DNA of 64,000 bases from Tanypteryx hageni (Eukaryota; Arthropoda; Insecta; Odonata; Petaluridae). Below the pieces are notes generated by a model. That model saw nothing but the letters and a program-made list of their open reading frames with translations. It ran no database searches and was not told where the DNA came from. The stretch covers positions 18,475,137 through 18,539,136 of the forward strand of contig CM054114.1 in NCBI GenBank assembly GCA_028673005.1, in the 5' to 3' direction. This document shows positions 36,877 through 47,778 of this stretch, piece by piece (the first letter of the stretch is position 1; each line of letters begins with the position of its first letter). The position numbers and the translations under genes are program-made.

Positions 36877-37436
36877 AGTCATGATAATACACTGGGAATA
36901 TTTTATGATCTTACCAAAGCTTTTGATTCAGTAGACCATGAAATCTTACTGGCAAAATTGAAATCTTTTGGCATATCTGGTGTAGCTAATGACCTAATTA
37001 GATCCTTCTTAACAAATAGGAGACAAGCTGTGTCAATTTATTCCTCTAGAAATAACAAAAATTGTTCATCCAGCTACAAAAATATTACCAGAGGTGTACC
37101 ACAGGGATCTGTACTGGGACCTCTACTGTTCATTCTGATATTAATGATCTTCAATTATCCACTATTGGTGATCTGTACATGTATGCAGATGATACAACAA
37201 ATCCGATATCAGAGTTATTGCCCAGACAGCAATCCAGGGCATGGAGAGTTGGTGTGACCTAAATTCTGTTTTTTTTTAAATAAAAGCAAATCAGCCTTTT
37301 TGTTTTTTCACCCTCCTCAAAAGAAAATAATCTATCCCATTCTCAACTTTTCTAATGGCCCCATGGACAACGCTACTGTTTGTAAGTTCCTTGGGGTCCA
37401 TATCAGTGACACACTAAATTGGGAACCTCATATTGA
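36877..37436 (+). pseudogene. LINE 1 ORF2, RT core
   Basis: Continues the frame broken at 31296: NTLGIFYDLTKAFDSVDHE (RT motif A, Asp), GVPQGSVLGPLLF (motif B), then after a frameshift MYADDTTN (the catalytic YADD). The Lys and FLGVHISDTLNWEPHID that follow are thumb-region motifs. A T-run insertion near 37268 and other shifts disrupt the frame. It is cut at 37436. Confidence 0.85.
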
Positions 37437-39220
37437 CCCTTTCGCTCCCAAGCCTTTTTTCGGTATAGGTGTCCAAAAATACCAGCCCTATTTTAAAGAA
37501 ATTTTCTCTCTTCTTTTAAAAACTTCTGTTGTCTTTATTTTAAAACATATTAACATGAAAAAAAGCACACTTCTGAAGAAATGTTGGTTGTTTATATTTA
37601 CAATTTTATTTCTCCTCATGCCTGTTAAGTTTTGTTATAAAAAAATAAAAAGCAACTCAAAATTTTAATTTTTTTATGAATAAATTTATTTAAAAGCTTA
37701 TCCCGTAAACCGTTTTCATATGTAGGGATTATCAGGTATGTATTTACATAGTATACTTTATTGTTAATAAGTTAGCTTAATTTTGTTCATATTTTTCCAT
37801 AGCTTATGGCATAAAAAATATATAGTAAACCTTGCCACCAGCACTATTGAGGCCTACTCCCGCTGCGTAACTTATGAAATTAGCCAAATGTTAAATTTAG
37901 TGAATAGCAAAAGGAATAATACGATAAATAACATGTTATAAAAACTAAATCTAAATAAATATATCTTTTGTAGTTAACATATTAGTTATTTAAATATAAA
38001 CAATTGAAGTGCCATAGCATAGAAATTAAATTTTGTGAAATGTTGAAGGATAACATATTGCATGAAAACATCTGCTTTTACTCCACATCAAAATATTCTC
38101 TACTGCAAAAGAATGCTAAAGTTTTACAAAAATTCTTGTATTGATACACTATCAAATGAATATCTTCTGCGAAACAAAACGCAATAGAAGGTATCCGAAC
38201 AGCACTCACATGCGCATGTGATTTCGAACTAAGCTGTTAGAACTTCATAGGGAGACACACAGTCAAAGCCTGAAGACCATCTGAAAAGGCGTTCACACAA
38301 AGGAAGCGAAGTCAGCAAGGATAAAATGATTCAATTACGAAGATAACAAAGTATCATTTGATGATAGAAAACTGTGGACGCATCGCTTCTACGGCGGTTC
38401 CTCGGAGCATTAGTCAGCAGTATGCTGAGAGAAAAAAAATCTTTCACTTCGCCAGATGATATCACTTGGATATCTTCACCGTAAATGAAAAGCTACATTG
38501 TATTTTACCGACAGTTATAGTGATAGGCTCCTGTAATACAATGTAGTATATTTTTACGCATTCCTTTTGATTACATTTGAAATGACGACATCCTGAATTT
38601 ATCACCATACCAGTTGCGGGAGGAGGACTGTTCGTTACATAGTTTAGGACTAGAAAATTACGTAGATGGATGAACGCGTTACAGAAGAAAGATAAACTGT
38701 AAGGAGTAGTTGGTAACATAGAATCTCGTAGGGAAAAATCGGGTTCACTGCGAACATCAAGGGAGAATTAGTCACCCGCAGTGACATTTTCCGCGATGCA
38801 ATGAAAATTCAATAGATCAGAAATACTGATATAATGTTAGTGGTAATAAACAAGAAAATAAAATGTCTTTCGATAACATATCATCTCCAGTTCTTTTTCC
38901 AAAAGGTTTTAAGACTATATAGAGTTCAGATTTATATACGATTATCGAACAACGTACAATCTTCGCTGCAGCAGGTAAAATATTCATGCAAGGTGCTGAA
39001 ATAAGAGCCACTAAAAATACTTATAATGCCGAAAATATTTTACAATTACCACCAAATGACGAAAAAATATGTTTTCTTTCATACAAAAGGCATTTAAAGT
39101 CCATAGGCATTTTTGTTACTGAACAATATCCTCCGAAACGAGCGGCCGATATATCGGCTGCTTGAGAGTTTTCGCTAGTATGGCCACGGCCGATATATCG
39201 GCCACTTGGGAGTGTAAGGG
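37437..39220. mobile_element. piggyBac-like non-autonomous element
   Basis: The left end CCCTTTCGCTCCCAAG matches the reversed right end CCCTTACACTCCCAAG. The right flank is TTAA (39221-39224) and the left flank reads TTGA, a decayed copy. Two GGCCGATATATCGGC palindromes lie inside the right end (about 39143-39202). No transposase is present. The interrupted LINE lacks about 17 codons relative to LINE 2, so a small deletion accompanied or followed insertion. Confidence 0.7.
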
Positions 39221-39224
39221 TTAA

Positions 39225-39721
39225 GTTAACAAACAAAGAAACAGCTTTGTCAATCTATTATGCATATATATACAGTAGGATAAAATATGGTATTGCCGCA
39301 TGGGGCCACTGTCATTATTCCCTGCGACTATTTAGACTACAAAAATTTGCTCTACGAATTCTATCTAATGCAAAAAAGCACGACAGTTGCAGAGATTTTT
39401 TTTGTTAATCTAAAACTGCTCACTCTTCCTAGTGTATATATTTATCATTGCATTTTATTTGTCAAAGATAACCAGCAATTACTAGATATTAAGTTAAATA
39501 TGAATGTTCATAGTTACAACTCTAGGACTAAGAATGATCTAATTGTAACGCAACATAATTTATCAATGTACAGTAAAAGTCCTCGCTATATGGGTAGCAT
39601 TTTGTGCAACAAACTTCCGGCTTATGTGAAAGAAGAGTCTGTACTACCTAAATTTAAAAGGAAGCTGAAGTCTTTTTTAATTGAGAAGTGTTATTATTCT
39701 ATTAATGAGTATCTTGATTGA
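39225..39721 (+). pseudogene. LINE 1 ORF2, C-terminal end
   Basis: Reads SIYYAYIYSRIKYGIAAWG, then LTLPSVYIYHCILFVKDN, NYNSRTK-type HSYNSRTKNDLIV, and NKLPAYVKEE. It aligns segment by segment with the C-terminus of LINE 2 ORF2. It ends with TGA at 39719 followed by the 3' untranslated region and an (ATT)n tail. Confidence 0.85.
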
Positions 39722-39807
39722 CTGATTGAAATTTTACTGTACTTGACTTGTCCTATATTTGTTCTTGTGCAAATCTTGGGGATGAAATAAAATTATTATT
39801 ATTATCT

Positions 39808-40243
39808 TATTGAGATACTGTGTTTAAATTGTATTAACAGTGTTAGTTATCAAAGGATTGGTTTTTCCTGCTCTTTTTGTGTTCAACATGTTTATAATTG
39901 CTTTTTTGCAAATTTTTACTTTGGAGTTTTGTAAAATTTATGGTATTCTTGCAAAAAGTAGAATTTCTTATCCAATTAATTTGGATAAACTCTTTGAGTG
40001 TAGTATCTTGAAGAAATGATTAAAATCATGAAAATAGAGTCTGTTGTCTGTTAGATATTTTAAAAGTATGAGTCGGATTGAATTTTTGTTGCTAGATATC
40101 TGCATTGAATGTGCTATATTAGTGATGTTGATAAAATTTTCATTATTGAGCATTTTTAGTTGGTTTATTATTCTCAACAATATTTTGAAAGTAAATTTGG
40201 ATTTATTTGTGATACGTGCTATTTTGATGAATGCACTGTAGAT
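39808..40243. repeat. Continuation of the right compound-repeat arm
   Basis: CTTATTGAGATACTGTG at 39808 picks up where the repeat was cut at 28388. The following 430 bp match 22515-22560, 25560-25640 and 23150-23420. It ends at a mariner terminus. Confidence 0.7.
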
Positions 40244-40329
40244 TACGAGGTGCTACCCAAAAGTTCCGGGAATTTTTGCATTGAAAAAAATTACACTAAG
40301 TCCTAATTTCCACCGTCCCCTTCAAAGTA
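40244..40329 (+). mobile_element. mariner 5' end fragment
   Basis: GAGGTGCTACCCAAAAGTTC followed by GGGAATTTTTGC is a characteristic mariner terminal sequence, preceded by TA. It is cut after about 85 bp at a TA by the pogo-type element. Confidence 0.6.
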
Positions 40330-41935
40330 CAGTGGAACTCTGTTAAGAAGTTTTCCAAGGGACCAGAGAATAAAAACTTCTTAAGCAGGAAAACTTCTTA
40401 AACAGTAAAACTTCTTAAGCGGTAAAACCTTTTAATAGGAATAGGATCATAACTGTTACATTAAAAATTCAGAAAATAGGAAAACATTTATTTAAAACGA
40501 TAAAGAAAATTTACTTATGGCATCAATGAACTATTTTTTAAATAGCCATCCAGAGTAGATTGCTTTGTATAATTGTGAGAAAGTTTCTCAGAAAAAGACT
40601 GTATCTCCCTTATGCTCTTTAAAACAGATTCAGGAACATTGGAAACACTATGAATAAATGTCTGAAATGTAGACAAGGCATTGATTGCTTCAGTGTATGT
40701 AGGCACTACACAGGGTTCTTCTTCTTCACTCTCGGAAACATTTTGGTCTTCAATGCAAATGTCTTCAATACTTTGCAACTCACAAGTTATAAGGTTATTG
40801 TCTACATAATATAGTCCTCAAATCTTCCACTAAAATCCAAACTTTTCTGTATGAAATTCCATTCACCCACACACTCTTCGTCCTGAAAATACATTCCTGC
40901 TTATCGCAAAATCCAGCCTTTTTTAAAACAGTTTACAATTACTGATGCACTAACTTGATCCCATGATTCTGCCCTAACTTGATCCCATGATTCTGCCAAA
41001 AAATGCATAGCATCCAGCGCTGAAAGTTTGAAATTAGGATTTATTGGAGCATTGCTGTTTGATCTAAGATGCTGAAATAGCCTATGGACAAGCCTTTTCT
41101 GAAAGTAAGTCTTCAAAACTTTGATCACTCCTTGATCCATAGGCTGCGCAACTGCTGTCGAATTCACTGTAAGGAACTCCACATGGACATTAGACAACTG
41201 TTGTGTGTTCTTTGGATGTGCAGGACAGTTACCAATAAACAAGATAATTTCCCTATTCTTACCTCCCATCTTAGCATTGAGGGCCTTAAGGTATTCATCA
41301 AATATGCCACACATCATCCATGCTGTCCGGTTATTCCTGTACTTGCATGACAAGGTTTTCATGTTTTTGAAACACCTTGGTTTCTCAGATTTTCCAATAA
41401 CTAGCAATGGAAGTTTCTCAGATCCATCCATATTGGCTCCTACTAGTACTGTCATTCTCTCCTTGCTCAATTTGCCACCATATCAATTTTCTCCTTTAAA
41501 AGCATATGTTTTATTCGGAAGGAGATTATAAAATAAGCCCAACTCATCGGAATTAAACACATTGCAAGGTCTATACTGTTGAAGTAAAGGATGCAGTATC
41601 GTTCTTTTCCAGTCCTCAACTTCTAGTGTATTGACACTGCGTGCTTCTCCACTAACTACTTTATAAACCAGCCCTTATCTTTTTTTGAACCTATCTATCC
41701 ACCCATTGGAAGGATTAAAATCTACACCAAGTCTATCGGAAATTTCAACAGCCTTTTCCCTCAATAAAGTACCATCAATTGGTATGTTTAATGCAGTTGA
41801 CTGCTTGAACCATACAAGTCATTTTTCTCCACATCTTCGTACTTGCCAGACCATTTTCTTTTAATGTTGCACGAAACATCACCTAACCTAGAAATTAATG
41901 TTGCTTTTTGCCCCATAATTCCATTGACCATAGAT
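40330..41935 (-). mobile_element. pogo/Tigger-type transposon, one end visible
   Basis: CAGTGGAACTCTGTTAAG begins immediately after TA (40328-40329), the expected insertion dinucleotide and terminus of the pogo group. Three copies of AACTTCTTAA follow within 40373-40420 and may be transposase sites. The other end is not visible: a hAT end starts at 41936. Confidence 0.8.
40515..41900 (-). pseudogene. pogo/Tigger transposase (CENP-B HTH plus DDE_1), broken
   Basis: From 41900 leftward (minus strand), shifting frames give a CENP-B-type helix-turn-helix. 40901-41470 is the DDE_1 core: ERMTVLVGANMDGSEKLPLL, IGNCPAHPKN, TAVAQPMDQGVIKVLKTYF. 40515-40778 is the acidic C-terminal tail. The catalytic Asp expected in the (I)DNCPAHP motif is Gly here (GGT at 41231-41233). 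A 24-bp tandem duplication at 40951-40998 repeats AESWDQVR. Several frameshifts. Confidence 0.82.
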
Positions 41936-43860
41936 CAGTGATTTTCAAACTTTTTAAAAAAATTCTTGCGCCCCCCTACACTTCTCATAAAACAATATTG
42001 ACGTATAGTTTTCTCAGCATGTATTTTATTCTAGTAAAACTAAAATGTTCTTACAGTTTTTTGATAGTTCACAATTATATTTCAAACAAAATAAAAGTAA
42101 AATAGCACACATTTATTTTAAAAATTACAACTTTTGAATTTATAACTTTATATATCAATGACAATATAAATATTTAATGAGATGGGTGGGCATATATTTC
42201 TTCAAAACGTGGAGTTGAAGATGATATTGCCACTCATAATTCCTTTTCGACAACTAATCGAGATCGATATTTGGTCTTCATCGCCGCTACAGCAGAAAAC
42301 CCCATTTCATGCAGATAAGATATAACAAATGGTAATAGAACTTGAATTGCCTTTTTGGATAAATTAGGATATTCCTTTTTCAACCTTAGCCAAAACAAAG
42401 GTAGTTTTTCAGGGTCAAAGTCTTGTTTCAACATACTGTCACAAAACAAGTCGATTAATTGTTCTTGTTCAGGCAACGTAAGATCAAACGTAATATTATT
42501 ACCATATCCATTGATAGAGAATGGCTTCCTTATCCATTCATATTTGGAAACATCCAAGTCTTTAAAGTAATGTGTGAAGTGCTTTCATAGGCCGGTCAAA
42601 TGATTAATAAGAAGATTTTTGCTTTCTTGGAGTTCATTTGCAGTGCAGGTAATTTTTAAGCTGGGAAACATCAAACATATTAGTCTGTAAATTATATATC
42701 CACAGCTCTAACTTTTTCATAAACACACTCACTTTATCTTTCTGGATAAGAATGTGACTTTGATGACCTTGAATTGATTTATTTAAGCAACTCAGTTTTT
42801 CAAAAATATCCACCATATACGCAAGTTTCAAGAGAAAGTTTTGGTCAAAAAATGAATTCGCTTCATCATTATTATCCCTAAGAAAAATCGAAATTTCGTC
42901 TTTTAGTTCAAACACCCTTTGCAGTGCTTTGGCACGAGAAAGCCAGCGAGTTTCACAATAATATAAAAGTGCCCTATGCTCTGCCCACATGTCTTTGCAC
43001 AATTTTGCAAATAGCTTTACTTTTAATGGACTTTTTTATGAAATTAATTATTCTTGTTACAACTTGGAAAATTGCATTTAGCTCTTCACTCATATGTTTC
43101 GATACAAGAGATTGTCTGTGAAGCATGCAATGGGTCCAAATTGTGCAAGGGGCCACATTTTTAATGAGTGCTTGCAGACCTGCGTTCTTTCCTGACATTG
43201 ACTACACTCCGTCAGTGCAGAGTCCAATACAGTTGTCCCACATTATGTCATTTTTGTTAAATTACACTGTGGCATTGCCTTCAATGGATTTACAAAATAA
43301 CAAATCTTCCTTAACAACAGTATCTACAATGTATCGCACATATGTAATCAGATGAACATCTTTGTTGCTTCATTAACTTGCAATGCAAAATAGGAAGACT
43401 TTAGTTTTTCAATTAATTGATCGCAGAGGTCTTCAGACAAACGCGAGATTCTCCTCCCCACTGTACTGTCGGAAAGTGGAACCATTTGAAGTCGCTCTAC
43501 AAATGATTCGCATAGCATCGTTTCCACCAAATCAATTGCTGCAGGTAGCACCAACGTTTCTCCTATCAAATGAGGCTTTTTACACCTAGCAACTCTTTAG
43601 GCAACCTTGTACGATGCAAGTAATCCTTTTGCTGTTACAGACATGGTCTTTGAAAAAGTCTCTTTTTGCTTAATAAGAGCCTCTAATTTTCTCTGGAAAA
43701 ATTCTCTGGGTTTGCCAACGTATTCTGCATGCACACTTTGAAGATGTCATCTCAATTTATTGGGTTTCATGCTGTCTGCAGCTAAAGTATTTGTTCAAAG
43801 CAAACACACAAAGGCCTTTCCTCACCATCAGTAATAATTCTTGTGAACCCCAGTGATAAA
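41936..43860 (-). mobile_element. hAT (ZBED5/Buster-like) remnant with one end
   Basis: CAGTGATTTTCAAACTTTTT at 41936 matches the CAGTGGTTCTCAAACTTTTT type of hAT terminus. The right end and duplication were not identified. A gag-like segment abuts near 43870. Confidence 0.75.
42234..43850 (-). pseudogene. ZBED5-like hAT transposase, multiply frameshifted
   Basis: On the minus strand from 43850: a BED-finger end (DSMKPNKLR then a stop, HLQSVHAEYVGKP), PLSDSTVGRRISRLSEDL, CMLHRQSLVSKHM, YYCETRWLSRAKALQRVFEL, and the C-terminus YLHEMGFSAVAAMKTKYRSR. The order and motifs follow the ZBED5/FAM200/SCAND3 family. The Glu of the C-terminal motif is preserved (HEMGFSA). At least three frame changes and a stop in the finger. 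Confidence 0.8.
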
Positions 43861-43879
43861 TATTGTGGATTATATTTGA

Positions 43880-44577
43880 TTCTCAATCAGGCAGTGTTCT
43901 CGCGTCGTCCAGGTCCAAGGAACAGTTTCCTTCGAAACTATTGTCTCATGGCTGCCAATGGGCGACTGGGTCCGCGACCACGATTGGGCTGAAACCTTCC
44001 ATGAGGTGGCCCTCCGGAGGAAGAGGCCGCCACCTGCTGAATAACAATGGGAGGAGGCACGCTGGGTATAAAGTCTGGAGGCAGATTGAGGACATAGGAG
44101 GTGGGCACCATAAGGCGCATGGCCACGGCCTAGTCGTGAGCCGCTACTACACCCAGTAGGCGTAGTCGGTTGTAAACCAATAGTCGAGTCCTCTGCGGCA
44201 GCTGATCCCAGTCAGCCACAATGTCCAAAAGCATAATAATCTCGTGAAGGTCCCTTTTTATCGATCTCCGATTCTCTTTTAGGTCTTGCATGTAAAAGCA
44301 CCTCCGCATCTCCCGGGAGGTTGACAACCAGACTGCAAGTTGCAGCGAAGCGCCACGAATGTAGGGATGTCAGGCACGGGCGGCACCCCTGGAGTGCCTG
44401 CCGCCGACAGGCCGGGATGAGTCCATAGAAGAGCCTCTCGCATAGAGGCAATTTGATGTTGCATGGCGAGTGCCCATGCTGGTTGAGTATCTCCGTCGTC
44501 AGAAGGGTTGGAGGAGCAATTCTCCTGCTGACCTGCGTATGTCGGCCTGGGCATACCCACCAGGACATTTAACCCTT
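43880..44577 (-). pseudogene. Unidentified gag-like ORF
   Basis: Minus strand. An N-terminal part from about 44550 (PRPTYAGQQENCSSNP, MQHQIASMREALLW) shifts frame near 44330 into ENRRSIKRDLHEIIMLLDIV, QRTRLLVYNRLRLLGVV. After a TAG (44130) it continues MRLMVPTSYVLNLPPDF and a Gly/Arg/Pro tail GRFQPNRGRGPSRP. A predicted helical middle with a basic RG-rich tail suggests a retroelement ORF1/gag, but I do not recognise the family. Confidence 0.35.
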
Positions 44578-44581
44578 CAGC

Positions 44582-45490
44582 ACCGGGATCAGTATGTGGT
44601 ACGGACCTAGGATTTTTTCCTTGGTGCCGGGATCCGTACCACGTACGGACCCTTGCCACGACTCTTTTAATTTGCCGTATTTCGATTATAAACATTTCCT
44701 ATAGAATGATATTTTTGTTTAACACTGAGGAATGATTTTTTATTTGAATTTTATAAATAGAATACGTTTTGTGAACTCTTAAATTGACTTATATAATTTT
44801 TTATTAGTGTACATAAATGGAAAACTGCAAAAAAACTCTTTCTCACATCTTTTTTATTCTTTACTTTATCGGTTCGTAATATTTTCTTTTATTAGAAATT
44901 AATCACACGGATAATTTCTTATATTTTTCGGAATTTAAACAATTTCTTTTGTTCATCTGGCTCTTATTAACATTATAAAAATTGATTTCGAAAATTATGA
45001 TTTATACATCCAATTTTTTGTCTACTTTAGGGAAATTTAACTTAAGACATTATTTGCATGCACAATAAACTACTTTAGCAATAAAATGTTTTAATTACCT
45101 TAATAATTCAGTTTTGTATGATAGATCTCGAAGCACTCTTCTAAACAGAGTCCAACATCACATTCCCTGCAGCAGTAGTACACTGTGTCTTTTTTCTTAT
45201 TATTTTTCGTACAGACAACACATCTCCTCTGTGGTCTTGATTTTTTTCCTGTTGGTTGCACTTTCCTGATAAAATGTCTTTCTGTTAGTCTTAAAACTGT
45301 GTTATCTGATGACCTACGACTTGCGGCATTCCCGTCTCTAATTACAGCGTACTTTAAAAAAAGACCTTCTACTAACTGAATTCTATATGATAAATGCTCC
45401 ACTTTTTTGCATTATTTTAATTATATATAATAAGGGAGTTTAACACAGCAGAATTTAAAAGTCTTTTGAATAATTTGATGTACCATTTAA
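44582..45490 (-). mobile_element. piggyBac-type element 3, 3' end only
   Basis: TTAA at 44578-44581 is followed by CCCTTCAGCACCGGGATC and two copies of a GGGATC...GTACGGACC unit; the second contains the palindrome CCGTAC-CAC-GTACGG. The opposite end is not visible. Between 44700 and 45090 the DNA is AT-rich without a gene. Confidence 0.7.
45100..45402 (-). pseudogene. piggyBac transposase C-terminal fragment
   Basis: Encodes LSYRIQLVEGLFLKYAV and then the Cys-rich zinc domain: RRCVVCTKNNKKK, YYCCRECDVGLCLEECFE, IYHTKLNY. The DDE core is absent. Confidence 0.8.
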
Positions 45491-45504
45491 CGGTACGTTT
45501 CCTT

Positions 45505-46614
45505 TCAACCAAATATGCCTAAGTCTCTTAATAGGTCCTCAAGGGTCCCATTCAGGAATGGAAACACTGGTTTGGGAGTTTGGAAACCTCTGAGAAACGG
45601 TTCAAAGATGGATGCCATAGAAGAGAAAAAGTGGAGCTTCGGCAGGAGGAGATGGTCTTCAAGGCACTCCCTTGCTTTCTTTACTGAGTAGGTATCAGGC
45701 AAATCCTTCTGACCCTCGAAGTACTTCTTCAAAGACGGGAGGATTTTTATGGCTCTCTCACATACAAGCCCATTTTCAAGCCATTGACATTTGCAGAAAT
45801 TCATAGGAAATTCATTGCACTTGATAAGGCACATGTAGTCAGCACGGCGAGCAGGAGAATTCTTGAATACATTGTAGATAGACTTCAAGAATGATGCTAT
45901 TTGCCAACCAGTCTTATTGAAACCATACTGATAGCCACCATGAACGATGTGTAGACCGCATGATCCTACTTCTATGATTTCTGGATTCTCATCACTCTGC
46001 TTTATATCAGCCTTCAACTGTTCTATGAAAGCCCAGTTTACAGCTGGGTCATCCATAGAAAATTGAAGTAGCTTCCGGATTTCAATGTCCTCTCCTAAGC
46101 TATCCTTGAAGCCTTTCAGAAGATTGGAAGCTGTAGAATGTTCAAGAAATGAGGAATTCCAATATCTCGTTGAGACTTAATTCTTATTGGCATCCCACAA
46201 CCGGACTGCAACGTCCATCTGTAGCCGTTTCGCGATTCTATTGAAAGATTCATCAAAACAAATGACTAACTTCTTCGCAAAACGCACGTCTTCAGCCAGC
46301 TTATGATGAAAATATGGCGCGAGCCTGTAGGAAACCAGGTAGGAAGTCTTGGATTGGCTGAGCTCCATACTCTTAGCGATGTGACTGTCGGGGAACATCC
46401 TACCAAAAAGGTCACTGATATCTTCTTGACTCTTGAAACTTTCTTTCTTGCTGACAACATGCAGAGCCCACATTATCTCAGCCTTCTTCACATCGCTGTC
46501 TGGTAGAAAACCAAGGCGAGAAGATGATACTGTTTGTGATGTCGATGTGGCTGGCACACTCACCACAGGTAGAGAAATGGCGGATGGATGCACAGCAGCT
46601 TGGTCCACAGTCAC
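45505..46614 (-). pseudogene. hAT-like transposase-related protein, two segments
   Basis: 46177-46614 encodes SDVKKAEIMWALHVVSKKES, MFPDSHIAKSMELSQSKTSY and KLVICFDESFNR. 45505-46056 encodes MDDPAVNWAFIEQLK, GSCGLHIVHGGYQYG and a C-terminal globular region. The Asp in CFDES, the Asp in (M)DDPAVNW and the CGLHxVH motif resemble an RNase-H-like transposase core of a BED-less hAT-related group found in many animals. A break lies between the segments. No inverted ends seen. Family placement is tentative. Confidence 0.5.
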
Positions 46615-47073
46615 AGCACCGTCAGAAGCAGAGGGAATTCCCTGAGACGAAGATATGCCACGTGAGTTTCACAAGCAAAACAAAAACGATGATCCGGAGT
46701 GGCCAATCCTCATCGCGCATGGAACAGATCGATTCTGTGACTGATGAATGTCTATTATCTGAGCTAAAAAGAAGTGAAGACCAGAAATTTGCTTGAAACA
46801 AGAGAATGATTTTGTGAAACTCCAGTCACAGCAGAGCGAATAACTCCAGCGGAGTGCATGAGTTGAAAGTCAGAACAGAGCTCTCCCACAAGCAATGGCG
46901 CGAAAGACAAGATAATAGCATGGGCGCTGGCATACGACAAATAACAGCCAAATGCTGGATATGCCCCTGCGAGTATTTACCCGATGATGTACACCCACTT
47001 CCAAAAAAACAACACCCGAGAGCGCTCAGAATCTAGGTCCAGATCAAAACAATGATTTGACAATGCTGTAATC
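46615..47073. other. No gene recognised
   Basis: A 60-codon and a 90-codon open frame have no motif. The sequence continues directly at 61260 once the nested hAT is removed. Confidence 0.45.
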
Positions 47074-47279
47074 CTCACGCGTAGGGTGACCATATTTTTT
47101 TAGAGAAACTAGGACATTCCCATTTTTAAAAAGAGGACAAAACTAGGACATTTTAAACTTTTTTATTAACAAAAAATTATGAACGTTGTATGATTTATTG
47201 ATAAAATAGAAATTTCTTCTGATAAAATAAAACAGACATTCTTTTAAAAATACGTTTAATACTTTTAAAAAATTAATAT

Positions 47280-47587
47280 TTTCTAAGATTTTCGGCTCTT
47301 TAGTTATTTGATCTTAAAATTCTTGGCATTTCTTTTTCATATTATGTGTAGTAAACAATAAGCCTTTATTTACTTCAAACTGTAACAGGTTTCTTCCCTT
47401 TTGTTCATTGAATGTTCATCAATGAAGACCGAATATAGAAGGAATAAATACTATAATTTTTAATAATTCAGAACTTAATTCTAAAGTTTGACAAAAAAAA
47501 ACATTCCTTATGCAGTAGCTCATCAATTTCTTATTTTTTCCATGAATTTTATACCATGAAATTAACTGAACAGCCTTGAAGAATGGA
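47280..47587 (-). pseudogene. Second, decayed copy of the hAT transposase 3' end
   Basis: 47290-47500 aligns with 47805-48080, the C-terminal coding end of the transposase next door, with several indels. It is followed by a second terminus-like TAGGGTGACTATA at 47588. The left end of the outer hAT is therefore duplicated. Confidence 0.65.
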
Positions 47588-47778
47588 TAGGGTGACTATA
47601 TATTTTTTATGAAAACTAGGATAGCAGAGGAAGAAATTAATTTTAGGAAGAATACAAAAATAGGACTATAAATTTTTTTATTGCAAAAGATAGAAAATAG
47701 TGGCAAAATAAAATACATCTTGTTGACATAAAAATTAAATAGGTATTCTTAAAAAAAACATTTAATAATTCATTGAAA

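Larger units (their letters stand above)
28389..39807 (+). mobile_element. CR1/Jockey-group LINE 1, nearly full length but split by two insertions
   Basis: In order: ORF1 with a PHD finger, ORF2 endonuclease, RT N-terminus, an 8-bp-duplicating insertion (31297-36868), RT core, a piggyBac-like insertion (37437-39220), the ORF2 C-terminus, and a 3' end with AATAAA and (ATT)n at 39786-39807. It lies in a compound-repeat copy. Paralogues at 22497 and 25555 show the uninterrupted sequence, placing its 5' edge near 28389 and its 3' edge near 39807, with little or no target duplication. Confidence 0.85.
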
